Assembly (NCBI GenBank): GCA_024741835.1
Contig: JAENRP010000216.1
Location: 1-64,000, forward strand
Direction: 5' to 3'
Length of the DNA: 64,000 nucleotides
From: Diplocarpon mali
Taxonomy: Eukaryota > Ascomycota > Leotiomycetes > Helotiales > Drepanopezizaceae
Numbering within the stretch: the stretch's first letter is position 1; each line of letters starts with the position of its first letter. The notes under the pieces were generated by a model. That model ran no database searches. It worked only from the letters and a program-made list of their open reading frames with translations, and was not told the DNA's origin. The translations under genes and the position numbers were made by a program. Positions 45,950-58,000 of the stretch are shown piece by piece.

Positions 45950-46992
45950 TACACGCGCGGGACAGCAACGGGACGGGGGCGGTACCAGGATAGATCTCCA
46001 GGCCGCGGCGGGTCGGGCATGCGCGCTCCGTCTGCGGCAGCGGAGGGCGCGCGAGCGAGTCCAAGGGATGGGTGCGGGAGCTCGGCCTGGTTCGGGTGAG
46101 ATGCATACGCTCACGCACATTCACGCATGTCTGTAGAGATCGAGCAAGACGATCGGGAGCATAAAACCCACCGGCCCACTTCGCTCTAGACATCCCAGTG
46201 GAGAGAAGGCGACCGAGCTTGAGGCACCTCAGCGGCCACTCACCGATCTAGCGAGGACGGCTCCCCAAAACTGCCTTGCGGGTGGGGCCCGGGGCAGGAG
46301 ACGAGAGGGCGAGAGGGCGAGATCCGGACGGTGCGAGGGGTAATATGGAGCTCACAGTCGACATCTAAACTCCCAGGACAGGCCCGGGAACTGGGCGAGG
46401 GCCACCTCGCCCTCGAACTCGAGCTGATTCTCCGTGCGTAGAGCGTATGCGAAGAAGCCCAACGTGTCGCTGCACGAGGTCAAAGAGAGGTGTCACCCGG
46501 TTGGCGCGTCAGGGAGACAATGGCAGCGTCCTCTCAGAGTCCGACAATGTTAAGCGTATTCTAAATGCAAATGGGATGGAATGATCCCCATCAGATATCA
46601 GAAGCCAGCAGCCAGTACCAGAGTAACCAGAACAATCACCAAATGTACAAGCACGTAAAATCCCGGAATGTCTAAGTTGGAAGCAACACCGTCTTGCAGA
46701 GCCGCTACGCCGCGCCACGCCCTCTTCATGCTACCATCCGCACCGCAGAGCCCAACACTCAGCTCGCAGCACCTCGCACTAGAAGCAAACCAAAATGACT
46801 GAGGTTCCAACGCCCATGGAAAGAGATTGAAGCAGAGACGGTGCCCACCAGCTTCGCTGGAGTGCGGCACGGAAACCCGGGACGGAATGACATGATGCAG
46901 TTGTGTCGGGAGCAGGAGAGGAATGTGGTCCGGCGCAAGAGGACGAAACAGGTAGCGCGACGGGAGTCTGCGCGGAAACACGGGTATCCAAT

Positions 46993-49318
46993 TTACGACC
47001 AAACGTCTTCCTGTAGGGGGGGGGGGAGTTTGGTGAGCATATGTTTGCTTGGTTGCGAAGAAACTCGAGATGATATAAGACTGGACAACCCCGGCCCGGG
47101 AATACTTCCGCCGGGCCGAACAGGGAGCCGTTCGTTGGCTGGGGGCACGTGGTGTAAAACATAAGAGTTGATCATACCTGGTACTGATTCGCGGACCTCA
47201 TCGCCTTGACAATCTCTTCGGCCTTGGACTCTGCGATGCCGCGCTGTTCGGCCATGATCTTAGCTAGCGCCGTGTTGACCTCGCGCGCCATGTTTGCAGC
47301 ATCACCGCAGACGTAGAAGTAGGCCTTTTGCAGGAGTAGCTCGTTGACTTCCTTGGCGTGTTCTTGCAATCTGTGTTGGACGTAGACTTTCTTGGGACCG
47401 TCGCGGGAGAAGGCGGTCACGAGGGAAAATTTATCGCCGAGGGCTTCTTTGTATTCCTGATGTGAGGGTCAGTTTTTGGTTCGGGTCCACTCGAGAGTCG
47501 ATAATAGAATGCTGGGGAAGGGGGGTAAAGACGACCTACATCCCATTCGGAGGAGTACATAAAATCCTCTGTTTGCTTCCGGCATCCAAAGAAAAGGAGG
47601 GTTCGGCCTACGTCCTCGCCAGCCTTGGCTTGCGCAGCACGTTCTTGTACAAAGGCACGGAATGGCGCGACACCCGTCCCGGGCCCAACCATGATGACTG
47701 GCTTGGAAGGGTCTGAAGGAAGCTTGAAGTTGGAGTGACGAACGTGGACGGGGACGTGGACCCCATCGTACTTGTTGCGTGGACCGGTGATGTCGTAGGT
47801 CTGCCCATGGGGATCTGGGCTGGGGTCGCCATGTTGTTTCTGCTTCAGAGCCAAGAGATAGTTGGTCGTGACTCCCTTGAGGGCGTCCTCCCGGCCGGGA
47901 ACCTCGACCGACTCGACGACTGCGGTGATGGAAATCACATTCTTTTGGACGAGCGATGAAGAAGAAATAGAGTAGTATCGAGGTTGGACCTTGTTGACAC
48001 CTTCGATAAAGGCCGAGAAAGGAATGGCTGTCCAGGGAGCCGACGAGACGGATTGTAATGCCTGGGCGATATTCAAGTATTTCTTGCTGATTTTCTGGTG
48101 GAAATAGTCCCTGTCGCTGCCGAGCTTCGACATTTCCGCCTTCGCATCCTCCGTGGGAGCAAAGGGGGCCAAGGTGGCAATGAACTGACGAGACACCGGC
48201 GCACAAATCTCCATGTGGTATCGGACAATCGCATCATAGGTCGTCGGTGTTGGGAAGGGGACCTTTGCGGTGGGGTCCAGAGCCTTGACGCCGATCACCG
48301 AATCTGCCTTTGGTTTGAGACCCAGTATATTGAGGAATCGATCGACCTCTTTCCCAGCGTTGGTAGGCCAGATGGCAATGTGGTCGCCGGTCTCGTAGCT
48401 GAGGTTGGACTTGCTAATATCGATCTCCATATGCAGACAGTTCCGATCCTTGACGGTGAAGAGCTCTCTGGACTCGGTGATTGGGGCGATGTAGGGGTTG
48501 TGAGCGTTGTAAGGTCCCTTTGAGGTGCCCTCCAGGTGCATTTTATTCGGCTCGCCCAAGTAGACTTCCGGCGATTCCTTTGTCAGGCCTTCCCGCTCTG
48601 TGACGGCAAAGACTGGTTCGTACACCGCTTCACGCTCCTCCAGGCCGAACTTCTCCGCCAAATCAGTCCACATGGGGTCTTTCCAGGCCAGGAAGTCTTC
48701 CTCCATGGTCCCAGCCCCATCATCACCCTCTCCGGCTGCGCCGATCTTGGTTGCCCCCAGCTTTTCCAGGGCTTTCGTGACGTTGCGAACCATCGAGTTG
48801 TAGTGCTCGTAGGTATTGTTGCCCAGGCCAAATGCAACGAAGCTCAAGTTCTGGAGGGGAGGGTCTGCTGCGTTGGAGAATGCGACATCCTCCCCGGTGA
48901 TAAACTCGTAGAAGTCGACCGCATTATCCGTCGGCTCTCCCTCGCCATAGGTCGCGAGGACGAACATGACAATCTTGTCTTCAGGGAGGGTGTCGAGGTT
49001 CTCGTAGTCGTAGTCCTCCAGATCTGCCACCATCGTCTCCAGACCGAATCTGCTCTTTCCTTCCTTAGCTAACCTGGAGGCATAGTCCTCTGCTGTTCCC
49101 GTCTGCGATCCGTAGAAGACCACACAGTTCTTGTTCGACTCCTCCATCTTCTCCACGATGTTCCTCGTCTTTCCGGGTTTCGTGCCATTGGCATTTGCAT
49201 AGCTGGTCGCATAGGGGTCTTTGACTACCCCCCAGTACGTGCCCTTTGTGAAGTACGCAACAGTGCCTAGCAGGAGGACCCCGAGGACAAGAATGTCCAG
49301 AGTATCCAGTTGTGTCAT
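46993..49318 (-). CDS. NCP1: NADPH-cytochrome P450 reductase
   Basis: Three exons (49318-47540, 47456-47178, 47010-46993) give 691 residues. A membrane anchor lies at about 8-24 (ILVLGVLLLGTVAYF). The FMN domain follows (FYGSQTGTAEDYASRLAKEG, ATYGEGEPTDNA), then the FAD-binding domain (QPRYYSISSSS) and the NADPH domain (GPGTGVAPFRAFVQER, FFGCRKQTEDF). The last exon is 18 nt and encodes EDVWS, supplying the C-terminal Trp that stacks on FAD; unspliced reading would lose it. The enzyme sits on the ER membrane and passes electrons from NADPH to P450s, including those of sterol synthesis. MTQLDTLD at 49318 matches fungal N-termini, so I prefer it to the upstream in-frame ATG at 49372. Confidence 0.97.
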
Positions 49319-50747
49319 GATGAGGGTCCTGGGGCGCGCAGCGCTTGTCGACAACAGCCCGGCAGGCAGCAATGTACACTATCGAAAATCTCGAGTTCTT
49401 TGCTCTGCAAAGATTTCAAATTCCGCAACGGAGTTTGTGGCTGAGAGGTACTAGGTAGAAATGGAGACTGGCGACGTGGTAGAGGCCGAAACGCTACCAT
49501 TGATGTGAGACGAATCAGCGGGCCGAGGCTAGTGGCACGGTAGCGTACGAATTAGATATTGATCTGGAATACTGTAGTTCGTTTAATGTAGGGTCAAACG
49601 ATAAGCTGAATCGTCTGTAGGGGTGAATAAGAATCCATGCCCATAGCCAATCTGCAGCAGCGAGGGGCATGGAAGAGAGTAATGCCATGTGTCTTTTCCC
49701 GACCGCTTGTGTATGCCCATCCGATACTTTTTGATCTTTCCATGCGGCCTGCTTCCGGTCGAGTCAAGTCGCACCGCATCTACACTCGGGGGGGGGGGTT
49801 CTGGTTTCCCGAATGCCGGTTCACCCTGTGCACAATTGCACGGAGTTTGATCATTGGCGGTGAAGGTGGGTGGGGTGAGTAGGTTTACCCGGGTTGGCGG
49901 GAGACGAATGAGGAAAAAAAAAAAAAAAAAGGAAAAGCAAGAAGAGAGCGCGCCGTCCCCCTTGGAAAACACCAAACCTCTGGGAATGTCAGTCGAGAGG
50001 CTTACCACGGCGGGCACCGCCACCAGAAGTATCGTGCAGCTGTGTAGAGCGCCGAAGAAGAAGAAGCACGGCCAGCCAATATGGCCAGGAAAGAAGAGAG
50101 GAATAAAGGTCCGTCACCCAGCAAGACACAGACATACGCCCTCCACCGCCAATCGTTGCGAATGCAACTCCCGGCCTTTCCTGCGTGCGGCGTACTGGCT
50201 ACTGTCTGCCAAGTATGATGTGAAGAGGATGCGGGACCTTCTCTGAACTCTAATGCTTTTCCTCTCACCTCACCTGAGCTTGACAACGGGATGTTCCAGA
50301 CATGAGCGATGATCGAGGGCCGCCAATGCCCGCGGCGGCATGCTCCTGGCTGTGCGTGTCGAGATGCCCCCCGACGACATGAAGCGAGTGAGGGGATGAC
50401 TGTGGTCTCGGGCTGCCGAGGTCGAGGCGCGTGGAGGCACTGCACAACGGCAAAAGGGGCCGGCATGTGCCATCATCTCCTTGCCATCTATCGAAACTTT
50501 CCGACCGGTGAAGAAGATACCCAAGGGTAAGGTCGGTAGGGATGGAAGCAAAGGCGACGACTCTACATCAGGTCGACCCTTCTTGGCAACCTGCCACTGC
50601 CCCTGGGACTTGAAGGCTGACAGGATGTAGAATCCGCGGAGCTTGGGGCATCGTCGAGGAAACAGGCGCGTTCAAGAGTTCGTGTTGCTGATTGACTGTG
50701 ATGTAGCTGTTCCGATCCCCCTGTCTACCCTGGATACGAAAACACTT

Positions 50748-50829
50748 CTTTTCCACCGCAACTACATCCAAGTAAGACGCAGCCTGTGCTTTTCCACCGC
50801 AACTACATCCAAGTAAGACGCAACCTGTG
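50748..50829. repeat. Perfectly adjacent 41-bp tandem duplication
   Basis: Two copies, 50748-50788 and 50789-50829, begin CTTTTCCACCGCAACTACAT and differ by one base (CGCAGCC against CGCAACC). Confidence 0.95.
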
Positions 50830-51720
50830 AAACTCTCGACCGAGAGCCCGACTCGCCGCCCAGGGGTAGTTTTGTCTTGGAGAGTATATAAGCTCTGTTA
50901 CGATCCCACCGGGCACGCAGATGGACGTGTGAGAGCTCCTGCGACCAACCTGTCCAGTCTGGCAGGGAGCGTCTTCTGCTTGCCCGCAATACCACGCAGC
51001 GGTATCGAGAACGACTTGGGTAGATGTGCCGCCCTTGCGAAGCATTCCGTCTTCTTACCAAACACCCTCCTCCACTGAGCTCAGTCGTTTCAAGGGCTCT
51101 TGGACGACGTGCACCAAGCAGGATCCTGGGCGTCGGCTGCTGGCATTACAGTACTACCTGGTATTCTATACAAACAACCTTCCAACCGACCTACTATGTA
51201 AATTGTGTAGAGAGTCGCCCCAGCCTGCCCTTCTCTCCCCCTCCCCGTCCCCCCCGTCCCCTCCTCCCCCCGTCCCCTGCTATACGTGGAAATACAAAAA
51301 CTGGACCAAAACTGGACCAAAAACTGGATCCGGTGCAGGTAGTCTTCTTATAGGCTTCCCAACTACTAAACCCAAACCTTGATTGCTCTTTCGAATTTTC
51401 TACTACCATCCTGGCTCTCTACCAAGTGACCGACGCCATGGTCTACCCACGGGGAAAGGGTTCGGCATGGGTTGCCTCAAATACTGGGAAGCAAGTTGAC
51501 AGCCTCTAGTCCAGTCTCTCAGCATTTGAACATTTATACTCCTGAACGAGATGGGGGAGATGTAGCTTGGCTTGCCCATGGGTTTGGACGCTGAGACTAC
51601 CATCTGCCCTTTGCTCCAGCTGCCCCTCTCCCCCTCCCCCCCCCCGACAAAACTTATCCTCGAGTGCCGTTGCGCCGAGGCGGGATGCGGTCGGTATGAA
51701 AACCGGGAGCAGTCGCCGCA

Positions 51721-51757
51721 AAAAAATAAAAAAATAAAAATAAAAATAAAAATAAAG
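51721..51757. repeat. AAAAT-type microsatellite
   Basis: A run of A6T, A5T and related units. Confidence 0.85.
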
Positions 51758-52012
51758 TCAGCGGCTGCTTTCATCGTACACCCCGTACATACTATGATAC
51801 ATCGTACATAGTTCAATGCTGAGGTGTCTCTACCTTCACATTCACGAGCCCATTGCAAACCCACCCTCCAGCTAAGAGCCACCTCCGCTCCCTTTCCCCT
51901 CGGCCATGGACCGTCTGCCCGCTGATAGGTGCCCTCATTTCGCAACGAACAACTACAGCACCCCTGGCACGTGAGTCCGGTCTGCTAGAAGTTGCAGCTG
52001 GTTGGCAGAAGA

Positions 52013-55000
52013 ATGAGCGCCGCCGGTACGTCAAGGTCTAGCCCTTCCCCTTTTATAGCATTGCATCTCGAAACCTCAAACCGCTCAGACCCCCCTTGGA
52101 TCCTCTGCATCTGCATCGGCCTCGACATCTCCTCCCCTTCTGCCCTCGGCCGCAGCTCTTTGCTAATCTCGTCTCAAAAGGTCAAGCCCAAGATAGCCCG
52201 AGCGACAGAGTGCCAAACGACCTTGCTCCAGTCGACTTCGACTTTTGGAACGCGACCGAAGCCTTGAAACTCGCGGCGACTCCGACATTCTCGAGATTCT
52301 CCCCAGACGCCCGAGATACCCCCTCCCTCGGGACACCTCCTGCATCCTATGCGAGTAGGACATTCTCGCCGGAGCCTCAGGCGCAGCTGTCCTGTCTCTC
52401 CCCGCGATTGCTTCCCGGCAGCAGAGGAGGCTTGAAAGATTCCAAGGCCCACCACCGGCAAACGAGCATTGTCCATGGCATACAAAACACCAGGAATGGG
52501 AGCTTTGCGAGTAGTCTGTCCAGTCCGCTCAGCCCGCAGATAATCTTGGCGGCGGGGGATGCATTCAACATGGGCGACACCTCTCTGGGAAACAGTCTGG
52601 CAGGCCTGGCCAGCGGCTCGTCCTTCGGTTCCTCGACGTCAACAACGCTGCCCGAGCGAGCTCCGTCTGCCATGGAGAATGGCAGCTACCACCCGGCACA
52701 GAGGAGGATGGAGCGGATGCACAGTGGCAGGAGTAGTCGAGACCATCGCCATCACCGTTCCAACTCGCGGCACCACAGCAAAGAGGAGCTCAAGACCGTT
52801 GGAGAGTATGCTTTGCACGTGCTATTTACATCTGTCAGTCCTCTTTTGAAGAAAAGAAAGAAAACATTCATTTACCCACCAAAGACACCTTAATAACTTC
52901 TTCTCAGTTCATTGCTCAAGCGGAGGATAAAATTAGCCAGTGTATTACTATCCCCTTGGATCCTGAGCCCCAAATAGAGCAAATATGCGGACCTGGGGTA
53001 GACCCCTCCTTCGATCAGTTAATCTCGGCGCTGGGGCACATTGCGAGTCAGAAACCTAAACCCTTGATCGATTCGATGATGTTGTGGCGCAAGAATAAAA
53101 GTGATGCGGCCAGTGAAGCACGCGTTCAGCTACAGCAGGTAGGTATATAGGAGTCCTAAGATCATTGACACTGGCTCACACGATGCCAGTCGAAAGCCAA
53201 TTTTCAGCCAGTTCAGATGTTACGACGAAATACCGAACCTCCCCACATGCTACCGGAAGACGCACTGGCTGCCACCAGTCAGCCTACCATAGCCGCTCGT
53301 CAAGAATTCGTCGCTCAAGCTGAACGCCGATCGACGGCCTCAATCTATATACTGTGCCGAGTGCTGATGGAGGTCATTGGCCAGAGTACCTTGTCCTGCA
53401 TAACTCCCGAAATGGAAGAAAAACTTGAAGGTATCATTTTCGGGCAGCTAAAAATTGCGGATGCGGAGCAACTGAATAACTCGCCCCTCAAGATGGCGAA
53501 CTGGTTCCTCTTCAGCCAGCTCCTGGGCGTCATGAGTGGAATCAACTTCGAAAGCGTGGCAGACAGGTTCATTGCGGACCTCGAGAAGTCACAGAAGGAT
53601 CTGGTTGGCAAGGGTCCCGTGAATCGTGAGATCGAGGGGAGAATGGAGCTCGTGCTGGGAGGGATGAAGCATCTCCGTATCAAGGTGTACCCGGAAGACG
53701 CATGGGACCAATCCTGCGACTTTATGATATCTCTAGGCCATTTCTTTGCCCGATCCCACGGCCAACGCCTCAAATATGCATATTGCCAGGCTCTCGAGGT
53801 TCTCCTGTTGCCAATCGCAGCAAAAGCCAACACAGAGCTAAACATGCCGAAATGGGCGGAGGTGCTGGGGACGATAGCACCCCGCTTGGCATCGATGTCT
53901 GTCAAGCCTCGACATTGGAGCGTGGCATTTCCTCTGACAGCCACGCTACTCTGCGTGTCCCCCGTCGAGACCTTTTCAACTCAGTGGTTGCAGCTCATTC
54001 TCCCGTTGCAACCCAAGTTCAAGGACCGTTTCGCCAGGCCTTTGTGCTTGCAGGCCATTTCGAGATTACTATGGACATATCTTTACCGCACCTCAGATCC
54101 CCCGAACCCTACCATCAAGAAGCTCGAAGAGGTTGTCAAGGTAGTCTTTCCGCCGGGAAAGAGAACATATCTGACGACAGACCCAAGCATTGCCGAGCCG
54201 TTGATTCAGATCATCCGTCTCATCGGCTTCAAGTACCAAGACTTTTGTTTCCGAACGATTGTCTTCCCACTGATAAATGCCGACCTTTTTGCATCGGGAC
54301 GGGATTTGAAGGTCGAGCAACTGGAGCCTGAGAAGATGGTGATCGGGATTCGAGCTTTTCTCACGATCATGTCCGATCTGGAGAAAGGAGAGCAAGGCCG
54401 GCCGCCATTCCCTCAGCAGTATCAAGCTTTGCCGGCGTGGGACCGGTTGCCAGCCTCGCCCTTGATGACCGCGCCGCGGAGTCCTCTGCCGCTGCCTACC
54501 AAGACGCGAAGCCAGGAAGACCGATTGTCCCAGCCCGTCATCACAACTGCCCTCAGTGAGGTTGCCAAGGAGTACTACTCGAAGTTCTGTGAGATCCTGG
54601 GGAAGATTACCATCATCTGTGATAACACATTTGGGGGTCAGGCCGTCCTGGACGAGAAGTTCAACAGCCCTGTGCCGAAGACACCGTTGGCTGAGAGTTT
54701 CAATTTTGCGCGTCGCGACGATCACCAGAGTCCCTCGGATCAGAAGCAGGGGTTTTACGAACTTCTCCATGTCGCGGTACAAGCTCTACCACGCTGCCTA
54801 TCGTACCACGTCCCTTTCAACTCTCTGGTAAACCTGCTCTGCACAGGGACAGCCCACGTGCAGTACAACATTGCAGAATCCTCAGCGGAGTCCCTGAAAT
54901 CCATCGCGCGGCAATCTCACGCCCAGCAAGTCACGATTGGCTTCGCCCGGTTCATCTTCAATTTTGATGATAGGTACTCGACAATGTCGGATGGTGGCAT

Positions 55001-58000
55001 GCTTGGACCGGGCCATATTGAGAGCACTCTCAAGTTATACGTCGAGCTTCTCCATATCTGGATCGAGGAGATAAAGCAAAAGACGAAGGAAGCGTCCGCG
55101 GGTACTCTGGACGAAGGAGGCGCGGATAAGCGCGGCATTCAGCTGGACCGCTCCGGCATCTGGGCTCATGTTGACGAGGTGGAATCCCATGGATTTTTCT
55201 TCTTGTGCTCTCAGTCGAGGCGGGTGCGCGCTTTCGCTGTCACCGTCTTGCGACTCATCACGGAATTCGATACAGCTCTGGGTAAAGACAACGGCCGACT
55301 CATTCACATTCTTGAGGGTGACTCGCCGCGAGTCATGGATTTCAATGATGAGCATCTGTCGGTCGCCGAACGCAGCAGACTGCAGCGCGGTATGCGCAAG
55401 AGCAATTCTCAAAGTGCTCTCATTGATCTGTGCAGCAGTGAAGTATCCTATGATGCGACGCTGTGGTATAAGATATTCCCAAATCTGATCCGAATCAGCT
55501 ATGATCGATGTCCATTTGCCGTCACGCTCGGCCGGGAGTTGATCTGCAATCGCATCTTGCAAATGTACAGAGGAATCGTAGCACTCTCGGAGGTGACCAG
55601 GGGCCCCCAATACGGGTCTTTTGATCGATTCGAGACCGGCAGTGGTCGTCTCCCCCCCAGGTCATCCACCACCCCACCTGAAGTTCTCATCGAGCAGTGG
55701 AAACTCTACCTGATCGTTGCGTGCACAACACTGTCGGACAAAGGAGGTCAGCAACAATCATCGCCCAAGGCACCCCAGCACTCGCGAAAGGGTTCGAAGC
55801 AGAATCAGGCACAGGAGAAGATCACATCTGCTCGATCACTATTCAAGTACATCATCCCCCTTCTCCCGGTCAATCCCGCATCGATAAGGGACGCAGTTGT
55901 AGTGGCCCTCGGATCAATTAATATTAATATCTACAAGACTCTACTTGACGAGCTCCAAAGTGCTGTCAGCCGATGTAATGATGAAGCGAGAGCCCGTATC
56001 CATCAGCGGACGGTTAGTAGTCCGAGAAGGAACAGACGGACCGACTTGCTACGGACTGAGGTTACGCATGTGTACCGGCTGACCTCTCACTTCTTGAAGC
56101 ACCCAGAGGTTTATTCGGATGACTGGATACTGAACAACCTGGTTGTGTACACGAAAGACCTCAAATTGTTTCTCATGGATGGAGAAGTCCAAATGGACTG
56201 GGAGTTCCAAAAGCTTCGGCGCCATTACTGCGGCCTCATGGAAGAGCTGTTTGAGGGTATCAACCTGACGAAGGACCCTTCGCGATGGATGACTTTTGAA
56301 TCGAGAAAGTCGTCATTTGCACTGATGGAGGACTGGTGTGGCTACTCGCCCAATCAGCCCCAGATTCGCCAGCGAGAGGACAGCATGAAGCAATCGATGA
56401 TCGATCAACAGTCACTGGGGGAGAGGGGCACCGTGACGGCCGCGATGGAGATAGAGAAGAGAAACCTCCGGACAGCGGCCCTAAGTGCTATGGCCGCCTT
56501 GTGTGGAGGGCCACTCAGCATCACTACTGAGAGTCGAGCAAATCTGCAGTTCGATATCAGACGGATGTTATCCTGGATCGACTCCATCTTCAGCTCCGGA
56601 AGCGATCGGATGCATGTCATCGGAAGAAGAGCGCTTAAGAACTTGATTGTGCACAACAAAGAATTCACGTACCTACTCGAGCATTCTATTGCCAGGTGCT
56701 ATCTGGCCGAACTGAGCAAGGTTCTCGAGAGCTACTATGCTGTCGTCACTCAAGTCGTACTAGAGCACCCTGACTATCCCATGCCATTCTGGAAGCTACT
56801 AGGTGTCGGGCTCTTCACCCTTGGCAGCGATCACAGTGGCATGCGATCTAAAGCCGCGCACATGCTGCGGATACTTGAAGAGCGGCAGTCCAAGAGCTCA
56901 AAGATTCAAGACTACGACATAAGCATTTCCGACAAGACCAAAGCTGTGTACAAGCTCGCCCAATTCGAGATATCAAAGCGCCTCTCGAAGCAGCATTCGG
57001 AATTGGCTTTTATCATATTCTCCGAGTTCACGGCCTACTTCAACCAACTCCAGTCTGGTGCTCAGCGAAATATGGTCGCTGCCATACTGCCATGGATCCA
57101 GATTATTGAGTTGCAGATCGATCCGAATGGCGGACCGACGGCTCAGTCTTACGTCTTACTCACCAATCTATTCGAGATCACGATCAAGTCCAGTAGCGCG
57201 CTACACAACGAGGTCCAAGCCCTGTGGCAAGCACTGGCCAGCGGGCCTCATGCTGGCAATGTTCAGCTCGTGTTGGACTTCATCATGTCCCTATGTCTCG
57301 ATCGTAGAGAGCAGAACTTTGTTGAGTATGCCAAGCAGATTGTGGTATTCTTATCCAGTACTCCTGCAGGTGTAAAGGTGGTCGAGTTCCTCCTCATGCA
57401 GATTACACCCAAGGCCATGATACCGAACGAGAAGCGCGAACTAGCCCCACCCCCTCCGGATATTGGCAAGCTACCGTACATCGCCGAGCTATCTGAAGCG
57501 TTGCCGACTGGCGCCAAGCAGGCTGGGTTCTCTCTCGGTCAGCTCTCGCTCATCCTCTTGGTGGATCTGATGGTATCCCCGGTTCAGCTTGTCGCTGAGA
57601 ATGTCCCATTGCTCCTTCAAGTCGTCACCGTGCTCTGGGATCATTACATCCCGCTGGTCCAGGAGCAGGCTCGCGAAATGCTCATCCACATGATTCACGA
57701 GTTGGTCCTATCTCGAATCGATGATGAGCAGATCGGGCCGACCAAAAAGTCTATCGAAGATTTCATCGAGCAGATTCGGCGTCATGATCCCGATGTCATC
57801 TGGGCGTATGAGGACAACAACGGGAAAGTCGACGACCAAGAGAACAAGGTCCCCGCTGGAATGGAGCTCCTCACGACCGAAGTCGTCAGAGACTTCGAGG
57901 CCACGTATCACAGGATTCAGGAACAGTGGGGGAAGTTATCCTTGACTTGGGCAACATCTTGTCCGGTCAGGCATCTGGCATGCCGGTCCTTTCAGATCTT

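Larger units (their letters stand above)
42433..46992. other. Gene-poor 4.5-kb region, partly very GC-rich
   Basis: The part next to the RRM gene (42433-43300) is pyrimidine-rich on the minus strand and probably includes that gene's leader and promoter. Between 45200 and 46500 GC content is high and long overlapping ORFs occur on both strands (45224-46099 plus, 46120-45269 minus), a pattern expected by chance in GC-rich DNA; none has a recognisable domain. C and G homopolymer runs lie at about 45033-45046 and 47017-47027 (the latter inside the P450-reductase last intron). Confidence 0.45.
49319..52012. other. 2.7-kb divergent intergenic region
   Basis: Lies between P450 reductase (minus) and Tao3 (plus). 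It carries homopolymer runs (G at about 49789-49799, A at about 49914-49930), an AAAAT-type repeat at 51721-51757 and a tandem duplication at 50748-50829. ORFs on both strands have no recognisable family. Confidence 0.5.

Noticed and set aside
45224..46120. Overlapping 291- and 283-residue ORFs on opposite strands
   Set aside because: GC-rich composition opens several frames at once; no domain or splice pattern supports either.
49319..49372. Upstream ATG of P450 reductase (18 extra residues)
   Set aside because: MTQLDTLD at 49318 matches fungal enzymes and places the anchor at the N-terminus.
52096..52098. Start of Tao3 at 52096
   Set aside because: The codon is TTG, not ATG; a short upstream exon is more likely.
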